Shown: piece by piece, positions 33,501 through 41,898 of the stretch
Layout of the letters: the number at the start of each line of letters is the position of its first letter
How positions within the stretch are numbered: position 1 is the stretch's first letter
Source of the DNA: Clostridium sp. AF15-31
Lineage (GTDB): Bacteria > Bacillota > Clostridia > Lachnospirales > Lachnospiraceae
Length of the DNA: 64,000 nucleotides
Assembly (NCBI RefSeq): GCF_003461625.1
Contig: NZ_QTXL01000001.1
Coordinates: 520,612 to 584,611, forward strand
Direction of reading: 5' to 3'
The notes under the pieces: generated by a model
Told to the model about the DNA's origin: nothing
Database searches by the model: none
The model's input: only the letters and a program-made list of their open reading frames with translations
Position numbers and translations under genes: made by a program

Positions 33501-36500
33501 AACCGGTTACAGATTATACAATTCAGATCTTAGATGAAGATAAGAAAGAAACAAAAGTAACGGATGGAGTTTTCAAGGGATTTGTAGGAAAAACATATTC
33601 ATATGTCATTTGTGCATCAGGTTATATATATAAGACAGGAACGATTGAGATTCCGGAGGATACAGACAGTATTACAAAGACGATCCGTCTGACACCTGCC
33701 GATGCTCAGGCGTGGGATGGACAGACTATGACTGAACCGAAACAGTCAGATGGTGTATACCAGATTGGAACCGGAGCAGAACTTTACTGGTTTGCAAATG
33801 AAGTAAAGACAAAATACACGATCAATGCGGTTCTGACTGCAGATATCGATCTTGCAGGATATAAGTGGACCCCTGTCAAACCGAACAGCTCAAGTTATGG
33901 TTATGCAGGAACATTTGATGGACAGGGGCATACAGTCAAGAATCTGTATGTGGACAATGTTCAGGATGCCGGCTTATTCGGATCAGTAACAGGTCAGATC
34001 AAGAATCTGACAGTAGAAGGAAATATTTCTGCAAGCACAGCAACACATGCCGGCGGAATTGCAGGTATGCTTAAGGAAAATGCAGGAAAAAATGTATTGA
34101 TCTCAAATTGTGTTTCAAAGGTTAATATCACATTTACAGGAACTTCAAATTATGTTTATGCAGGTGGTATCGTTGGATATTGCGGAGCAAATTCAGATAC
34201 CAGTACAAATGTGATTGACAACTGTAGCTATTACGGCACGATCACTGCTAAAAATGGCAGTTGCGCAGGTGGTATTCTTGGTGCAATGACAAATAGAAAT
34301 GTTACAATCAAGAATTCCTCAAATTATGGAACGGTTATAGCAAAGAATAACGTAGGTGGTATTCTTGGTATTCATAATGAAGCCAGTTCAAAAGCACCTG
34401 CCGGTAAGATCATTGACTGTTATAATGCCGGTTCAGTATCAGGTCAGACAAATGTAGGTGGAATTGCCGGATGCTTTAAAGGCAAGGCAGCAAACAACGC
34501 AGGTGTAGAGATGTCAGGTTGTTATAGTGGCGGAGAAATTCTGAGCACCAGCCAGACAAAGGAACAGACAATATTTGCAGGACAGTCAGCATATATGACA
34601 TTATCTGATTCTGTTTATTCATGTGCAGATGAAGCAAGCAGCACATTTACAGAGGATCAGGCAGTATATGTATCTCCTGCTGATATAGCAGCAGTAAAGA
34701 AGCTGACAGCAGAAACAGTTTCAAAGAAAGCTGATAAGGATACGCTGGATCGTATAGCTCCAGTTATCAATGTGCTTGCAAATGTTCCGTTATCAGCAGA
34801 AGATCAGACATTTGTAGATCTTTATAAAGAGTTACAGGCAGCGGTTGCTGATCAGAAACATGTTAAAGTCGGTGTATATGACTATACAGCAACAGCAGCG
34901 GGAATTAAGGGTGCATCTGAAAATGGTGTGATCCTTGATGATGTAGAAGTTGATGCAGCGACTGCAGTGGATGCTGTCGAGAAGGCGTTAAAGGAGAACA
35001 ACATTCCATATGTTCTGGCAGATACAGGATATGGACCATATATGGAATCCATCAATGGACTGACAGTTCAGGCTGAATATACGATGTCAGGATGGATGTT
35101 CTCATACAACAAAGATGATTTCTCCAATATGGGCTTATCAGCTACAACGATCCAGGATGGAGACGTATTAGAATTCCACTATCAGCTTACAGGTGGCGAT
35201 GTTGCATCTGCATATTCAGGTCTTCCAACATTGAAAGAGCTTATAATTGGAAGTAGTCAGATGAACTTTGAGGTATCATCTACATACGATGCTCAGTGGA
35301 ATCAGATCATTACTTATAGGATGAATGGAGAAGAACTTGCCGGAACCGGTACAGAGAATGATCCATTTATTGTAAACGTAGATTTATTCAAGGACACAGA
35401 CCTTACAGCTCTGCCAGTCAGCTATAAGACAGAGGCAGATTCACATTATGTAACAGTTGATGGACTTTCCGATGTTATGGATCTGACAGATGGAGTGCTG
35501 TGTCATGTAACATCCGGAGCAGGAAGAACTGCATGGTACAAGATCACTGCGGCAGCAGAGACAGAAAAGGCATTGACAGATGCAAATACAAAGGTAGTAG
35601 TTGCAGATGCAGTTTATACCGGAGAAGAATTAAAACCGGAAGTAAAGGTATATGTAAACGGTAATCTGATAACAGAAGAAAACTATGATGTCGTATTTGA
35701 AAATGCGCAGAATGCCGGAACAGCTACCTGTACGGTAACAGGTAAGGGCGAATTCTCCGGACAGGTTCAGACAACCTTCGAGATCAAGAAAGCAGAACAG
35801 CAGATCACAAATGTACCGGAAGACCGGAAGGTCGTATACGGACAGAAGGCAGATATCGAAGTTGCAGCAGGAGCAAAGACAACTCCTGTATTATCATCTG
35901 ATAAAGAAGCTGTTGTATCAGTAACAGAAGATGGCAAGCTTCAGATCAATGGTATCGGAACAGCAGTTATTACAATTACAGCACCGGAGAGTGACAATTA
36001 TCTGGCAGCTACAGCTTCCTTTAAGGTTACAGTTATGGGAGATCTGAGCAAGGCAACAATTGCTCCGGTTGCTTCTGTAGAATATACCGGAAAGGTGATC
36101 GTACCGGAACTTACAATCACAGATGGCACATATCAGCTTGTAAAGGATGTTGATTATACGGTTTCAGGACAGCGTGTATCTGTCGGAAAGGCTACAGCAA
36201 CGATTCGTGGAATCGATGGAAGATATGCAGGTTCACAGACAGTTACATTTGAAATTGTGAAGGCAAAACAGGAAATCCAGGTTGCATCTAAGAGCATAGA
36301 GGTAACAGAAGGTACAGATCCGTTTGTTCTTGCAGCCGATGGTCATGGTACATTGACATTCGTTTCATCGGCACCTGCAGTTGCAGAGATCGATGATACA
36401 GGTCTTGTAACAGTAAAGGCAGCAGGATTTACAGATATTACGATCAAGACTGCCGGAACAGCAAATTACGAAGCTGCAGAAACAGTAGTTCGTCTGACTG

Positions 36501-37372
36501 TTAAGAAAAAGGCGGATACAGAAGATCCTGATAAGACAACAGAAGATTCTTCTGATTCAACTACAGAAGAACCGACAACAGAGAAACCAAGTACAGAAGA
36601 GCCAACTACAGAGACTCCGGATCAGAAGGTTACACTGACTGCCAAAAACACTGTTGTAACAGTTCCAAGTGTTACATATACAGGTAAGGCACAGAAACCG
36701 GCTGTAAAGGTTACAGTATCCGGCAAGGCATTATCAACCGATGATTATTCTGTAGCATATTCAAATAACAAGAATGCAGGAATCGCAAAGGTAGTTATTA
36801 CCGGTAAGGGCAACTATACCGGTAAAGTAGAAAGCACATTTGTGATCAAGAAAGCATCACAGACGATCCAGAAGCAGACAGTATATGCATACAGTAAGTA
36901 TGTGAAGATGAAGGCTTCTGCAAAGGGCAAGGTTACTTATACATCTTCTAATAAGAAGATCGCAACTGTAAATAAGAAGACCGGCTTTGTTACCGCAAAG
37001 AAGCCAGGTAAGGTACAGATCAAAGTAACAGCCGCAGCAACAGCAAATTACAAGAAGAGTACAGGAACGATCACCTTGATTGTTGTACCTGCAACACCGA
37101 CTGTAAAGAAGGCTGCTGCATATAAGACCAAGGCAATCAAGGTTTCTTACAAGAAGGTATCAGGTGCAAGTGGTTACCAGATCACATATGCAACAAATAA
37201 AGCATTCAAGAATGCAAAGAGTACATATGTAAGCAGCAAGAAGTCAAGTGCTGTGATCAAGAACCTGAAAAAGGGTAAGAAATATTATGTCAAGGTAAGA
37301 GCATATAAGAAGATCAATGGAAAGAAGTTCTACAGTGTTTACAGTGGTAAGACATCTGTAAAGACAAAATAA
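30566..37372 (+). CDS. giant secreted protein with two transcobalamin-like (DUF4430-like) domains
   Basis: A 2268-residue secreted protein. The signal peptide is about residues 1-27. A first DUF4430-like domain (about 165-225) shows SGWMITVDNVPC and VLRWQFTL; a second (about 1440-1546) shows SGWMFSYNKDDFSNMG and DGDVLEFHYQL. This fold is the beta domain of human intrinsic factor and transcobalamin. GLUG-type repeats (about 1110-1305), bacterial Ig-like domains (about 1665-1980), a Thr/Glu linker and C-terminal Ig/FnIII-like domains rich in Lys complete it. No LPXTG motif or C-terminal helix is seen, so anchoring may be by the basic C-terminus. A cobalamin riboswitch precedes it, which points to cobalamin or corrinoid capture. 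Confidence 0.85.
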   Translation: MKRIRTLVLSFLFACAVLFVPFAVNAGYGIQNVAAAEEDESTTDYSTKYVVLSLEGFTIGQGFYITPTRMSYEEIGNVWKQEGIDIDLSKLTVSQATYAFFKKAGLQTKPAGSSAYNDSNFYLANIKGIDKGTVKVPTALLDAYKTRNNGNDLELEEKTGTDLEEHDYTSWSGWMITVDNVPCNTSAGAYLVDQGTGADTNVLRWQFTLAGYGADIGCGFEGYEAYYVTQDKTELYTLYAENEEEIAKDASLNAELQAVMADLDASADDVAAAVKKIKALEEKQVSIKMNSSVPYMTLTDADGNTVAAGDPDSNYVYTAKLAEGTYRLSTYKMSGTNKVDMGSIDLIVTDEAEQSYAVYSLSGIACTNKDAGSGKFWQEGEDFTFNVKVVSPDNVDRHATLGLMQAETSQKAAQYAVPFYYADMVSVTVTPKGDHAQNYIEKTVSKTLTANSSYGYSISAPEARKVSVTFPEGAELRLGTLSTYYIYKDEPGTKIEAKEPGYETYEFTVGAGITYYYRVTGAGGVTYWDWFSTNKDADYMVSKADMYIGDDSFNPDTIYHDMSQNKYDVADIYLTSDEHGYLSMKKGETYSLECFRNWQAIEGTSNAKSAEPDYHYTVIDENGNPSNDVITVTPGAHSEIAEIQAKSEGTAILLVTYDAQINMQGYTKYTKFSAIWPENTGVVVVTVDKDGTAIQTNMTINEGKNKKEEKVTGDRLDAQLDVLYYEAGTDGAEYTFTPESGVSVSVLRPEIIDNKLTYGGFSAKNITRNSDGSYTVAGLTEGPNIVKVTKNGVSTYQVIRAKEVAVSYKYKDADGNEITADELTAGDSIEISYGERSEDGKRSYNGLYNPASKLAGVYNMDAAICFFDTTGTEYVGKLNQYMFASTPASQTITVTIPTYFAGDTFRLTGCLKNGIGGWSAYGSPYGSHRAVRHDTGVPVQMAASRHTAYMCNLPDVEFKLVASDFVPVTLNITDSQTKKPVTDYTIQILDEDKKETKVTDGVFKGFVGKTYSYVICASGYIYKTGTIEIPEDTDSITKTIRLTPADAQAWDGQTMTEPKQSDGVYQIGTGAELYWFANEVKTKYTINAVLTADIDLAGYKWTPVKPNSSSYGYAGTFDGQGHTVKNLYVDNVQDAGLFGSVTGQIKNLTVEGNISASTATHAGGIAGMLKENAGKNVLISNCVSKVNITFTGTSNYVYAGGIVGYCGANSDTSTNVIDNCSYYGTITAKNGSCAGGILGAMTNRNVTIKNSSNYGTVIAKNNVGGILGIHNEASSKAPAGKIIDCYNAGSVSGQTNVGGIAGCFKGKAANNAGVEMSGCYSGGEILSTSQTKEQTIFAGQSAYMTLSDSVYSCADEASSTFTEDQAVYVSPADIAAVKKLTAETVSKKADKDTLDRIAPVINVLANVPLSAEDQTFVDLYKELQAAVADQKHVKVGVYDYTATAAGIKGASENGVILDDVEVDAATAVDAVEKALKENNIPYVLADTGYGPYMESINGLTVQAEYTMSGWMFSYNKDDFSNMGLSATTIQDGDVLEFHYQLTGGDVASAYSGLPTLKELIIGSSQMNFEVSSTYDAQWNQIITYRMNGEELAGTGTENDPFIVNVDLFKDTDLTALPVSYKTEADSHYVTVDGLSDVMDLTDGVLCHVTSGAGRTAWYKITAAAETEKALTDANTKVVVADAVYTGEELKPEVKVYVNGNLITEENYDVVFENAQNAGTATCTVTGKGEFSGQVQTTFEIKKAEQQITNVPEDRKVVYGQKADIEVAAGAKTTPVLSSDKEAVVSVTEDGKLQINGIGTAVITITAPESDNYLAATASFKVTVMGDLSKATIAPVASVEYTGKVIVPELTITDGTYQLVKDVDYTVSGQRVSVGKATATIRGIDGRYAGSQTVTFEIVKAKQEIQVASKSIEVTEGTDPFVLAADGHGTLTFVSSAPAVAEIDDTGLVTVKAAGFTDITIKTAGTANYEAAETVVRLTVKKKADTEDPDKTTEDSSDSTTEEPTTEKPSTEEPTTETPDQKVTLTAKNTVVTVPSVTYTGKAQKPAVKVTVSGKALSTDDYSVAYSNNKNAGIAKVVITGKGNYTGKVESTFVIKKASQTIQKQTVYAYSKYVKMKASAKGKVTYTSSNKKIATVNKKTGFVTAKKPGKVQIKVTAAATANYKKSTGTITLIVVPATPTVKKAAAYKTKAIKVSYKKVSGASGYQITYATNKAFKNAKSTYVSSKKSSAVIKNLKKGKKYYVKVRAYKKINGKKFYSVYSGKTSVKTK

Positions 37373-37439
37373 TAAAAAAGATACATGAAGCCGTAAGGTG
37401 ATATGTATTACGGACAAATGTTGATCTGTCAGTAAAAGG

Positions 37440-37494
37440 AATACCGGCTGCTATCCGGAAGCGTTTTAAAACGAACGGGTGGCAGCCGGTATTT
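37440..37494. terminator. long hairpin, possible terminator
   Basis: AATACCGGCTGC..ATCCG pairs with CGGGTGGCAGCCGGTATT (about 18 bp with G-U pairs), with a nested CGTTTTAAAACG. There is no clear T run on the + strand. It may end or stabilise the 3' end of the long transcript. Confidence 0.5.
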
Positions 37495-37592
37495 GCAATA
37501 TACCGGGAAACATTGTATGGTATAGAATATAGTTTATGGGAACAGATACAGCACATAGCTGTAGAAAAATACAGGAAAGAGGAAAGCTGATT

Positions 37593-37889
37593 ATGGCAGA
37601 AAACGATCTGACAAAAGAAAACTGTATGGAAATGCTGCGTGATGCATATAAACGACTGGAACGCTATCCGAAAAAATCAGACTTCACGGTGGAAGAGGTT
37701 GCTGCGGTCAAATCCTATTTTGGCCCCTGGCCAAGAGCACTGGAAGCGTGTGGGATACTGCCGGATCGTTCAGTGGAACGGGAGGCAGCAAAGCTGCAGA
37801 AACGGATCGCTGCGAAAAGGCGGCAGACACAGTATAAGCTGGAACGTCAGGGCAGATTAAAAGAGCAGACAGATGATAAGAAACAATGA
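37593..37889 (+). CDS. small protein with a homing-endonuclease-associated repeat
   Basis: A 98-residue protein whose residues 8-60 match the HNH-associated repeat pattern: LRDAYKRLERYPKKSDF, then YFGPWPRALEACG. The rest is a basic helical tail. No HNH nuclease domain is present, so this is a stand-alone repeat, probably DNA-binding. The ATG at 37593 has AGAGGAAAG before it; the longer frame from 37536 lacks one. Confidence 0.72.
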   Translation: MAENDLTKENCMEMLRDAYKRLERYPKKSDFTVEEVAAVKSYFGPWPRALEACGILPDRSVEREAAKLQKRIAAKRRQTQYKLERQGRLKEQTDDKKQ

Positions 37890-38226
37890 AAAACTCCAGA
37901 TGCCGGGAAACGCATCTGGAGCTAGTCTGAAATATGAGGGGGCTCAAGAGATTATAGGATGGTACCTTTGAGCAAAATGGCAACAAACAAAATAAAACAA
38001 CATGTGGCAAAGATACCAAACTTAACTTTGAGATAATTGCAGCGTGTAAAAGACCTCTCTGTCTTAAAAAATGTGCTGCACTCAATCCTGTTCTGTTCTC
38101 TGCTTGAATACTTCATAAGCACCATCCCTTGTCTTGATGATGTTACTATAAAGGATGGATGCATCATAACCTGCAAAAAAATGCATCAATTCTGCATATT
38201 TCTTCTAAAGAAGTATTAAGCATCTG
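37890..38226. other. 337-base intergenic region
   Basis: It holds the hairpin at 37894-37921 and then about 300 bases without a credible gene. Short frames on both strands have no ribosome binding site or recognisable sequence. Confidence 0.4.
37894..37921. terminator. Rho-independent terminator, best on the minus strand
   Basis: CTCCAGATGC and GCATCTGGAG form a perfect 10-bp stem with an eight-base loop. On the minus strand it is followed by TTTTT, so it can end transcripts of the 38227-41366 operon as well as the gene at 37593. Confidence 0.65.
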
Positions 38227-39288
38227 TTAATTATAAAAATATCGATTCATCTGGTAGAAGAACAATCCGTTTTTCATATAAAAGTTGTATTCTTCTGTTG
38301 TATCGACTTTTAATTCCATACTAATCTCAGTAGTGTAAGTATAATAGGTATGAGCAGTCATAGGTGTTCCTGTCAGCTTTTCAAATAGCTGCAGATCAGA
38401 ATCCGGTATCTCTGTTGGAGTCATACCTGCACCGCTTCCAGATCCTTTCTCCAAGTTGAGCTCATAATAAGAGACTAATATATCGTATAGAGTGTCGAAA
38501 CAAGTGTCACTGAACGTAGTTGAGTTACCGACATGGCTTCCTAAAAAGTTATACAGTGGAAGTATATAATCATTGTAATATTCCAATTCTACCAGACTTT
38601 CTTCGTTATAGAAAGTGTTAGAATTAGGGTCCAGATTCATTGTAAATGTAATCAGTTTGTTTGTGTCATAATCCAGAAAGCAATTCATTTCAAATCCAAA
38701 ATAGTAGATATTAACCACCCATATTGTAAAACTGCGGTAAGAATTTTCATCTGACGTTGCAAGATATTTGGATATATACATTTCATAGATACCATTTACA
38801 GTAAAATCACAGGAGAAATAATCGGAGAAATACGACGTCAGTTCATTTACGGTTATATCATGGATCTCACTGTAGGAATGTTTGTCCGTATAATCAAAGT
38901 TCAGATCAGTGTAGTAACATTCTTCGTTTATGATATTGATTTTCTCGAGTAGTGTCAGTTTATTTGTTACATCAAGATTGTTCGGACTGATCTCATGGCT
39001 GGATATGGAATTCAATGTTTTCCTGTCCTGAATACGAAAATACAGATTCGAGGCAATGATGCAGATCATAAAAATTGCAATGCATATTATAAACCAGAGA
39101 AGATTCTTGTACAGGAAATGAAGAATGCCGTGTGCTTTTCCTGTATGTTCAGTAGAGGAAACAGTACCTTCTTCGCTTTCGTTTATCATATCATTTACTT
39201 CAGATTCGGAGATATCATCCTCTTCTTTATGGGCTGCAGTCAGTTCATAGGATGCAATGACGGGTTCTTTCTTTTCTTCGTTGCTCAT
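38227..39288 (-). CDS. hypothetical membrane-anchored protein of a sensor operon
   Basis: A 353-residue protein. A charged cytosolic N-terminus (about 60 residues) precedes one membrane helix (LLWFIICIAIFMICIIAS). An acidic, Tyr/Asn-rich outside domain of about 260 residues follows, with three Cys. I do not recognise the family. The start overlaps the stop of the histidine kinase by four bases, so it is translated with it and may be a ligand-sensing partner or a target of the two-component pair. Confidence 0.72.
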   Translation of the reverse strand: MSNEEKKEPVIASYELTAAHKEEDDISESEVNDMINESEEGTVSSTEHTGKAHGILHFLYKNLLWFIICIAIFMICIIASNLYFRIQDRKTLNSISSHEISPNNLDVTNKLTLLEKINIINEECYYTDLNFDYTDKHSYSEIHDITVNELTSYFSDYFSCDFTVNGIYEMYISKYLATSDENSYRSFTIWVVNIYYFGFEMNCFLDYDTNKLITFTMNLDPNSNTFYNEESLVELEYYNDYILPLYNFLGSHVGNSTTFSDTCFDTLYDILVSYYELNLEKGSGSGAGMTPTEIPDSDLQLFEKLTGTPMTAHTYYTYTTEISMELKVDTTEEYNFYMKNGLFFYQMNRYFYN

Positions 39289-40700
39289 TCAGATGCCTCC
39301 TTTACATTTGGTAATGATATTGTGACCACGGTACCACGCCCAACAGCGCTCTTGTATTTGATCTTTGCCTGATGGATCTCTGCTATCTTACTGCAGATTG
39401 CAAGACCAAGACCGGCTCCACCCTGTGCACGGGACCTTGATTTATCGATGCGGTAGAAGGCCTCACTGATTCGAGTGATCTCTTCCGGCGGCATTCCACG
39501 TCCGTTATCCTTGATAATGATCACATAGTTGTCATCCCGCACGGTTCCCGCTACATGGATGATACCGTTGTCATCGATCGCTTTTCTGGCATTGTCAATA
39601 ATATTGATGATCAGAGACTGGAACAGGTCGATGTCCATCATACAGCAGCCCTTACGGCAGCTTGATTTCAAAGTGATATGTTCTTTTGCAAGCTCCGGCT
39701 TCATGATGTTGATCACATTCCGGATCGCAAGGGAAGGATCGGTTGGTGATAATATGGTTTCCTGATTTTTTACAACCAGAAGATCCAGTAATTTTAAAGA
39801 TAAACTTTCCAGACGTTTTCCTTCTGAGAAGATATAGTTAGCAGCTTCGTTTGTTTCATCCTCACTCATGTTCTGGCTTCGCAGAAGATCGGCGTAACCG
39901 ATGATCGAGGTCATAGGAGTTTTTAATTCGTGAGCAAAGCTTCCCATAAATTGTTCCTGTTTTTCCATAGAGAAATGAAGCTCTGAGATATTATCTTCGA
40001 TGGTATCTGCCATATTGTTGAAATCATTTGCCAGTTCCTCGATCTCATCACCGGAGTGGATGTGCAGACGGGCAGAGTAATCTCCGTGGGAGATATGTTG
40101 CGCAAGTGATGATAATTTTTCCAGCGGTTTTGTCAGCAGGCTGGCTGCAATCATGGATGTGATACTTCCGACAACAAAGATCGCGATCAACAGCAGACGA
40201 AATGTATTCTGTTCCTGTGCGCGGGCGGCATACACGGAAGTGATGTCATAGACAATGTCCATCTGTGAGATGTCCAGATTTTCTGTATTGATATCCATGG
40301 AGCTGCATAATTGCAGATAGTAGTTATCCTTTTCTCTCCAAATGATCGAATTACAGATATTTTCATCTGACGGTTTCATTTCTTTATATGTAGAGGATGA
40401 ATTCATGATGCTTACGACTTCCATATCCGAATTTCGAAGAATGATATTCTTACGGTTGGAGTTGCCTTGAGCGGAAAACTGGTTGATGATATTAGACATG
40501 TCGATATAAGATGACACAGAATTTGTATCAACAGCGATCAGCAGAGTGCTCTGAATACTCTCATAATTTTGCAGGTCACTGTCGATCGTGGAGGATAACG
40601 AAGATTTGAATGATCGGTGGATCAGCATGGTTCCTCCGAGACCGAAGGACAGTCCCAGAAGTGCAACCATACATAATACAAGTTTATGCTTAAATTTCAT
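39285..40700 (-). CDS. sensor histidine kinase
   Basis: A 471-residue membrane kinase. Two membrane helices (about 8-28 and 167-190) enclose an outside sensor of about 135 residues. A HAMP domain follows, then HisKA with His257 in FAHELKTPM, and the HATPase with N, G1 (DNGRGM) and G2 (GGAGLGLAI) boxes. Its partner is the response regulator 12 bases upstream in the same operon. Confidence 0.93.
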   Translation of the reverse strand: MKFKHKLVLCMVALLGLSFGLGGTMLIHRSFKSSLSSTIDSDLQNYESIQSTLLIAVDTNSVSSYIDMSNIINQFSAQGNSNRKNIILRNSDMEVVSIMNSSSTYKEMKPSDENICNSIIWREKDNYYLQLCSSMDINTENLDISQMDIVYDITSVYAARAQEQNTFRLLLIAIFVVGSITSMIAASLLTKPLEKLSSLAQHISHGDYSARLHIHSGDEIEELANDFNNMADTIEDNISELHFSMEKQEQFMGSFAHELKTPMTSIIGYADLLRSQNMSEDETNEAANYIFSEGKRLESLSLKLLDLLVVKNQETILSPTDPSLAIRNVINIMKPELAKEHITLKSSCRKGCCMMDIDLFQSLIINIIDNARKAIDDNGIIHVAGTVRDDNYVIIIKDNGRGMPPEEITRISEAFYRIDKSRSRAQGGAGLGLAICSKIAEIHQAKIKYKSAVGRGTVVTISLPNVKEASE

Positions 40701-40712
40701 AGAAACTCCTTT

Positions 40713-41366
40713 TTAGATCTCCAGACGGTATCCGATCTTGTTGATGGTCTTTAAGCAGTCTTCCAGTCCAAGCTTTTTTCGCATACGCTGGACATGAAGA
40801 GCAACCGTTCGGCTGTCACAAGGATAGTCGCCACCCCAGATGCGTTCATATATCGTTTCACGATAGAGGGCAACTCCCGGATTTTGTGCAAATAACAATA
40901 ACAGCTCATATTCCTTATTCGTCAGTGGTATCTCTTTTCCATTTTTCGTGACGCTCATCGCAACTGTATCAATAACAAGATCGCGGACGGTGATCGTTGT
41001 ATTCAGCTTATTATATCTCCGGAGAACAACTTCAATCCTTGCAAGAAGCTCAACGATCTCAAATGGTTTTACAATATAATCCTCGGCTCCCATCTTCAGC
41101 CCCATGACGCGGTCGTTCAGGGAGTTTTTTGCTGTAATAAAGATAACCGGTATTTTTAATGGTTTGATATATTCAAGAACATCATAGCCGGATGCACCCG
41201 GAAGCATGATGTCGAGCAGAACCAGATCAAAAGGGGTTTCTTCCAGTATGTCTGCGGCAGCAAGTCCGTCATAAATACAGGTACAGGAATAGCCTGCCTT
41301 TGTCAGACTCATTTTGATCAGGTTTGCAATAGGTTTTTCGTCTTCAACTACTAGTATATTAATCAT
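40713..41366 (-). CDS. OmpR-family response regulator
   Basis: A 217-residue regulator. The receiver domain has Asp52 (LLDIMLPGASG) and the K of ITAKN-KPF; the C-terminal winged helix ends in RTVALHVQRMRKKLG and TINKIGYRLEI. ATG 41366 is chosen because TTGGAGG is nine bases before it; the frame runs 16 codons further upstream without support. It is the first gene of the three-gene minus operon. Confidence 0.93.
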   Translation of the reverse strand: MINILVVEDEKPIANLIKMSLTKAGYSCTCIYDGLAAADILEETPFDLVLLDIMLPGASGYDVLEYIKPLKIPVIFITAKNSLNDRVMGLKMGAEDYIVKPFEIVELLARIEVVLRRYNKLNTTITVRDLVIDTVAMSVTKNGKEIPLTNKEYELLLLFAQNPGVALYRETIYERIWGGDYPCDSRTVALHVQRMRKKLGLEDCLKTINKIGYRLEI

Positions 41367-41478
41367 AGATATAACCTCCAAAGGGGTCCGCCTTCCAATG
41401 GCCCCATACTCCATAATTCTACTATATTTTACAAAAACTTAAAAGAGAATAATGCCGAAAAAAAGAGATTTAAGGTTT

Positions 41479-41790
41479 CACCCGGCTCCTCCCGGTTGTG
41501 CATTGCCCCGCTTCATGTCTGCCCTTCCCGGCTGGATCCTTTGCATATAAACATAAAGCAATATTTTCGTTATGAACTTGTACCTTGCCAGCGAATGCGG
41601 GTGCATGTTTGAGCCAAAGGCGAGTTTGCACAGGAGCATGAGCAAATAAGGCAGGTACAATTCATAGAAAATATGCGAGTTTATGTGCAAAGGATCCAGC
41701 CGGGAGGGGCAGACATGAAGCGGGGTAATATACAGCCGGTAGTGGGCAGGTGCGAGAACAAGCCGGGCGTGGCAATGCGGAACATTGGGT
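41479..41790. repeat. long imperfect inverted repeat element of unknown nature
   Basis: Arms at 41506-41589 and 41650-41725 are inverted copies. Their outer 47 bases (41506-41552 and 41679-41725) differ at only two positions, and both are U-G compatible in plus-strand RNA. The 60-base loop has its own GTGCA/TGCAC stem. The flanks are rich in CCGGC/GCCGG. The stretch is more GC-rich than its neighbours. Confidence 0.8.
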
Positions 41791-41792
41791 AG

Positions 41793-41821
41793 TTCACAAG
41801 ATGTTATTTAGATGGTATATT
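41793..41821 (+). promoter_or_regulatory. possible promoter of bioB
   Basis: TTCACA (41793-41798), 17 bases and TATATT (41816-41821) lie 77 bases before the ATG, just outside the inverted repeat. No BirA-like operator is seen. Confidence 0.45.
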
Positions 41822-41898
41822 AATAAAGATTGGATGAAAATGGATACACTGTGTGGTTAAAAAGGGCAATATTTCTTAATAAAGGACAATGATGAATT

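Larger units (their letters stand above)
41367..41898. other. intergenic region with long inverted repeat
   Basis: A 532-base gap between divergent genes. It holds the 5' region of the response regulator (about 41367-41460), the inverted-repeat element (about 41479-41790) and the bioB promoter (41793-41821). Confidence 0.5.

Noticed and set aside
41478..41690. 70-codon minus frame inside the inverted repeat
   Set aside because: It has no ribosome binding site and its sequence is explained by the repeat arms; it is treated as part of the element.
41791..41898. BirA operator before bioB
   Set aside because: No inverted TTGTTAAC-type half sites are found; only a single GTGGTTAA-like stretch.
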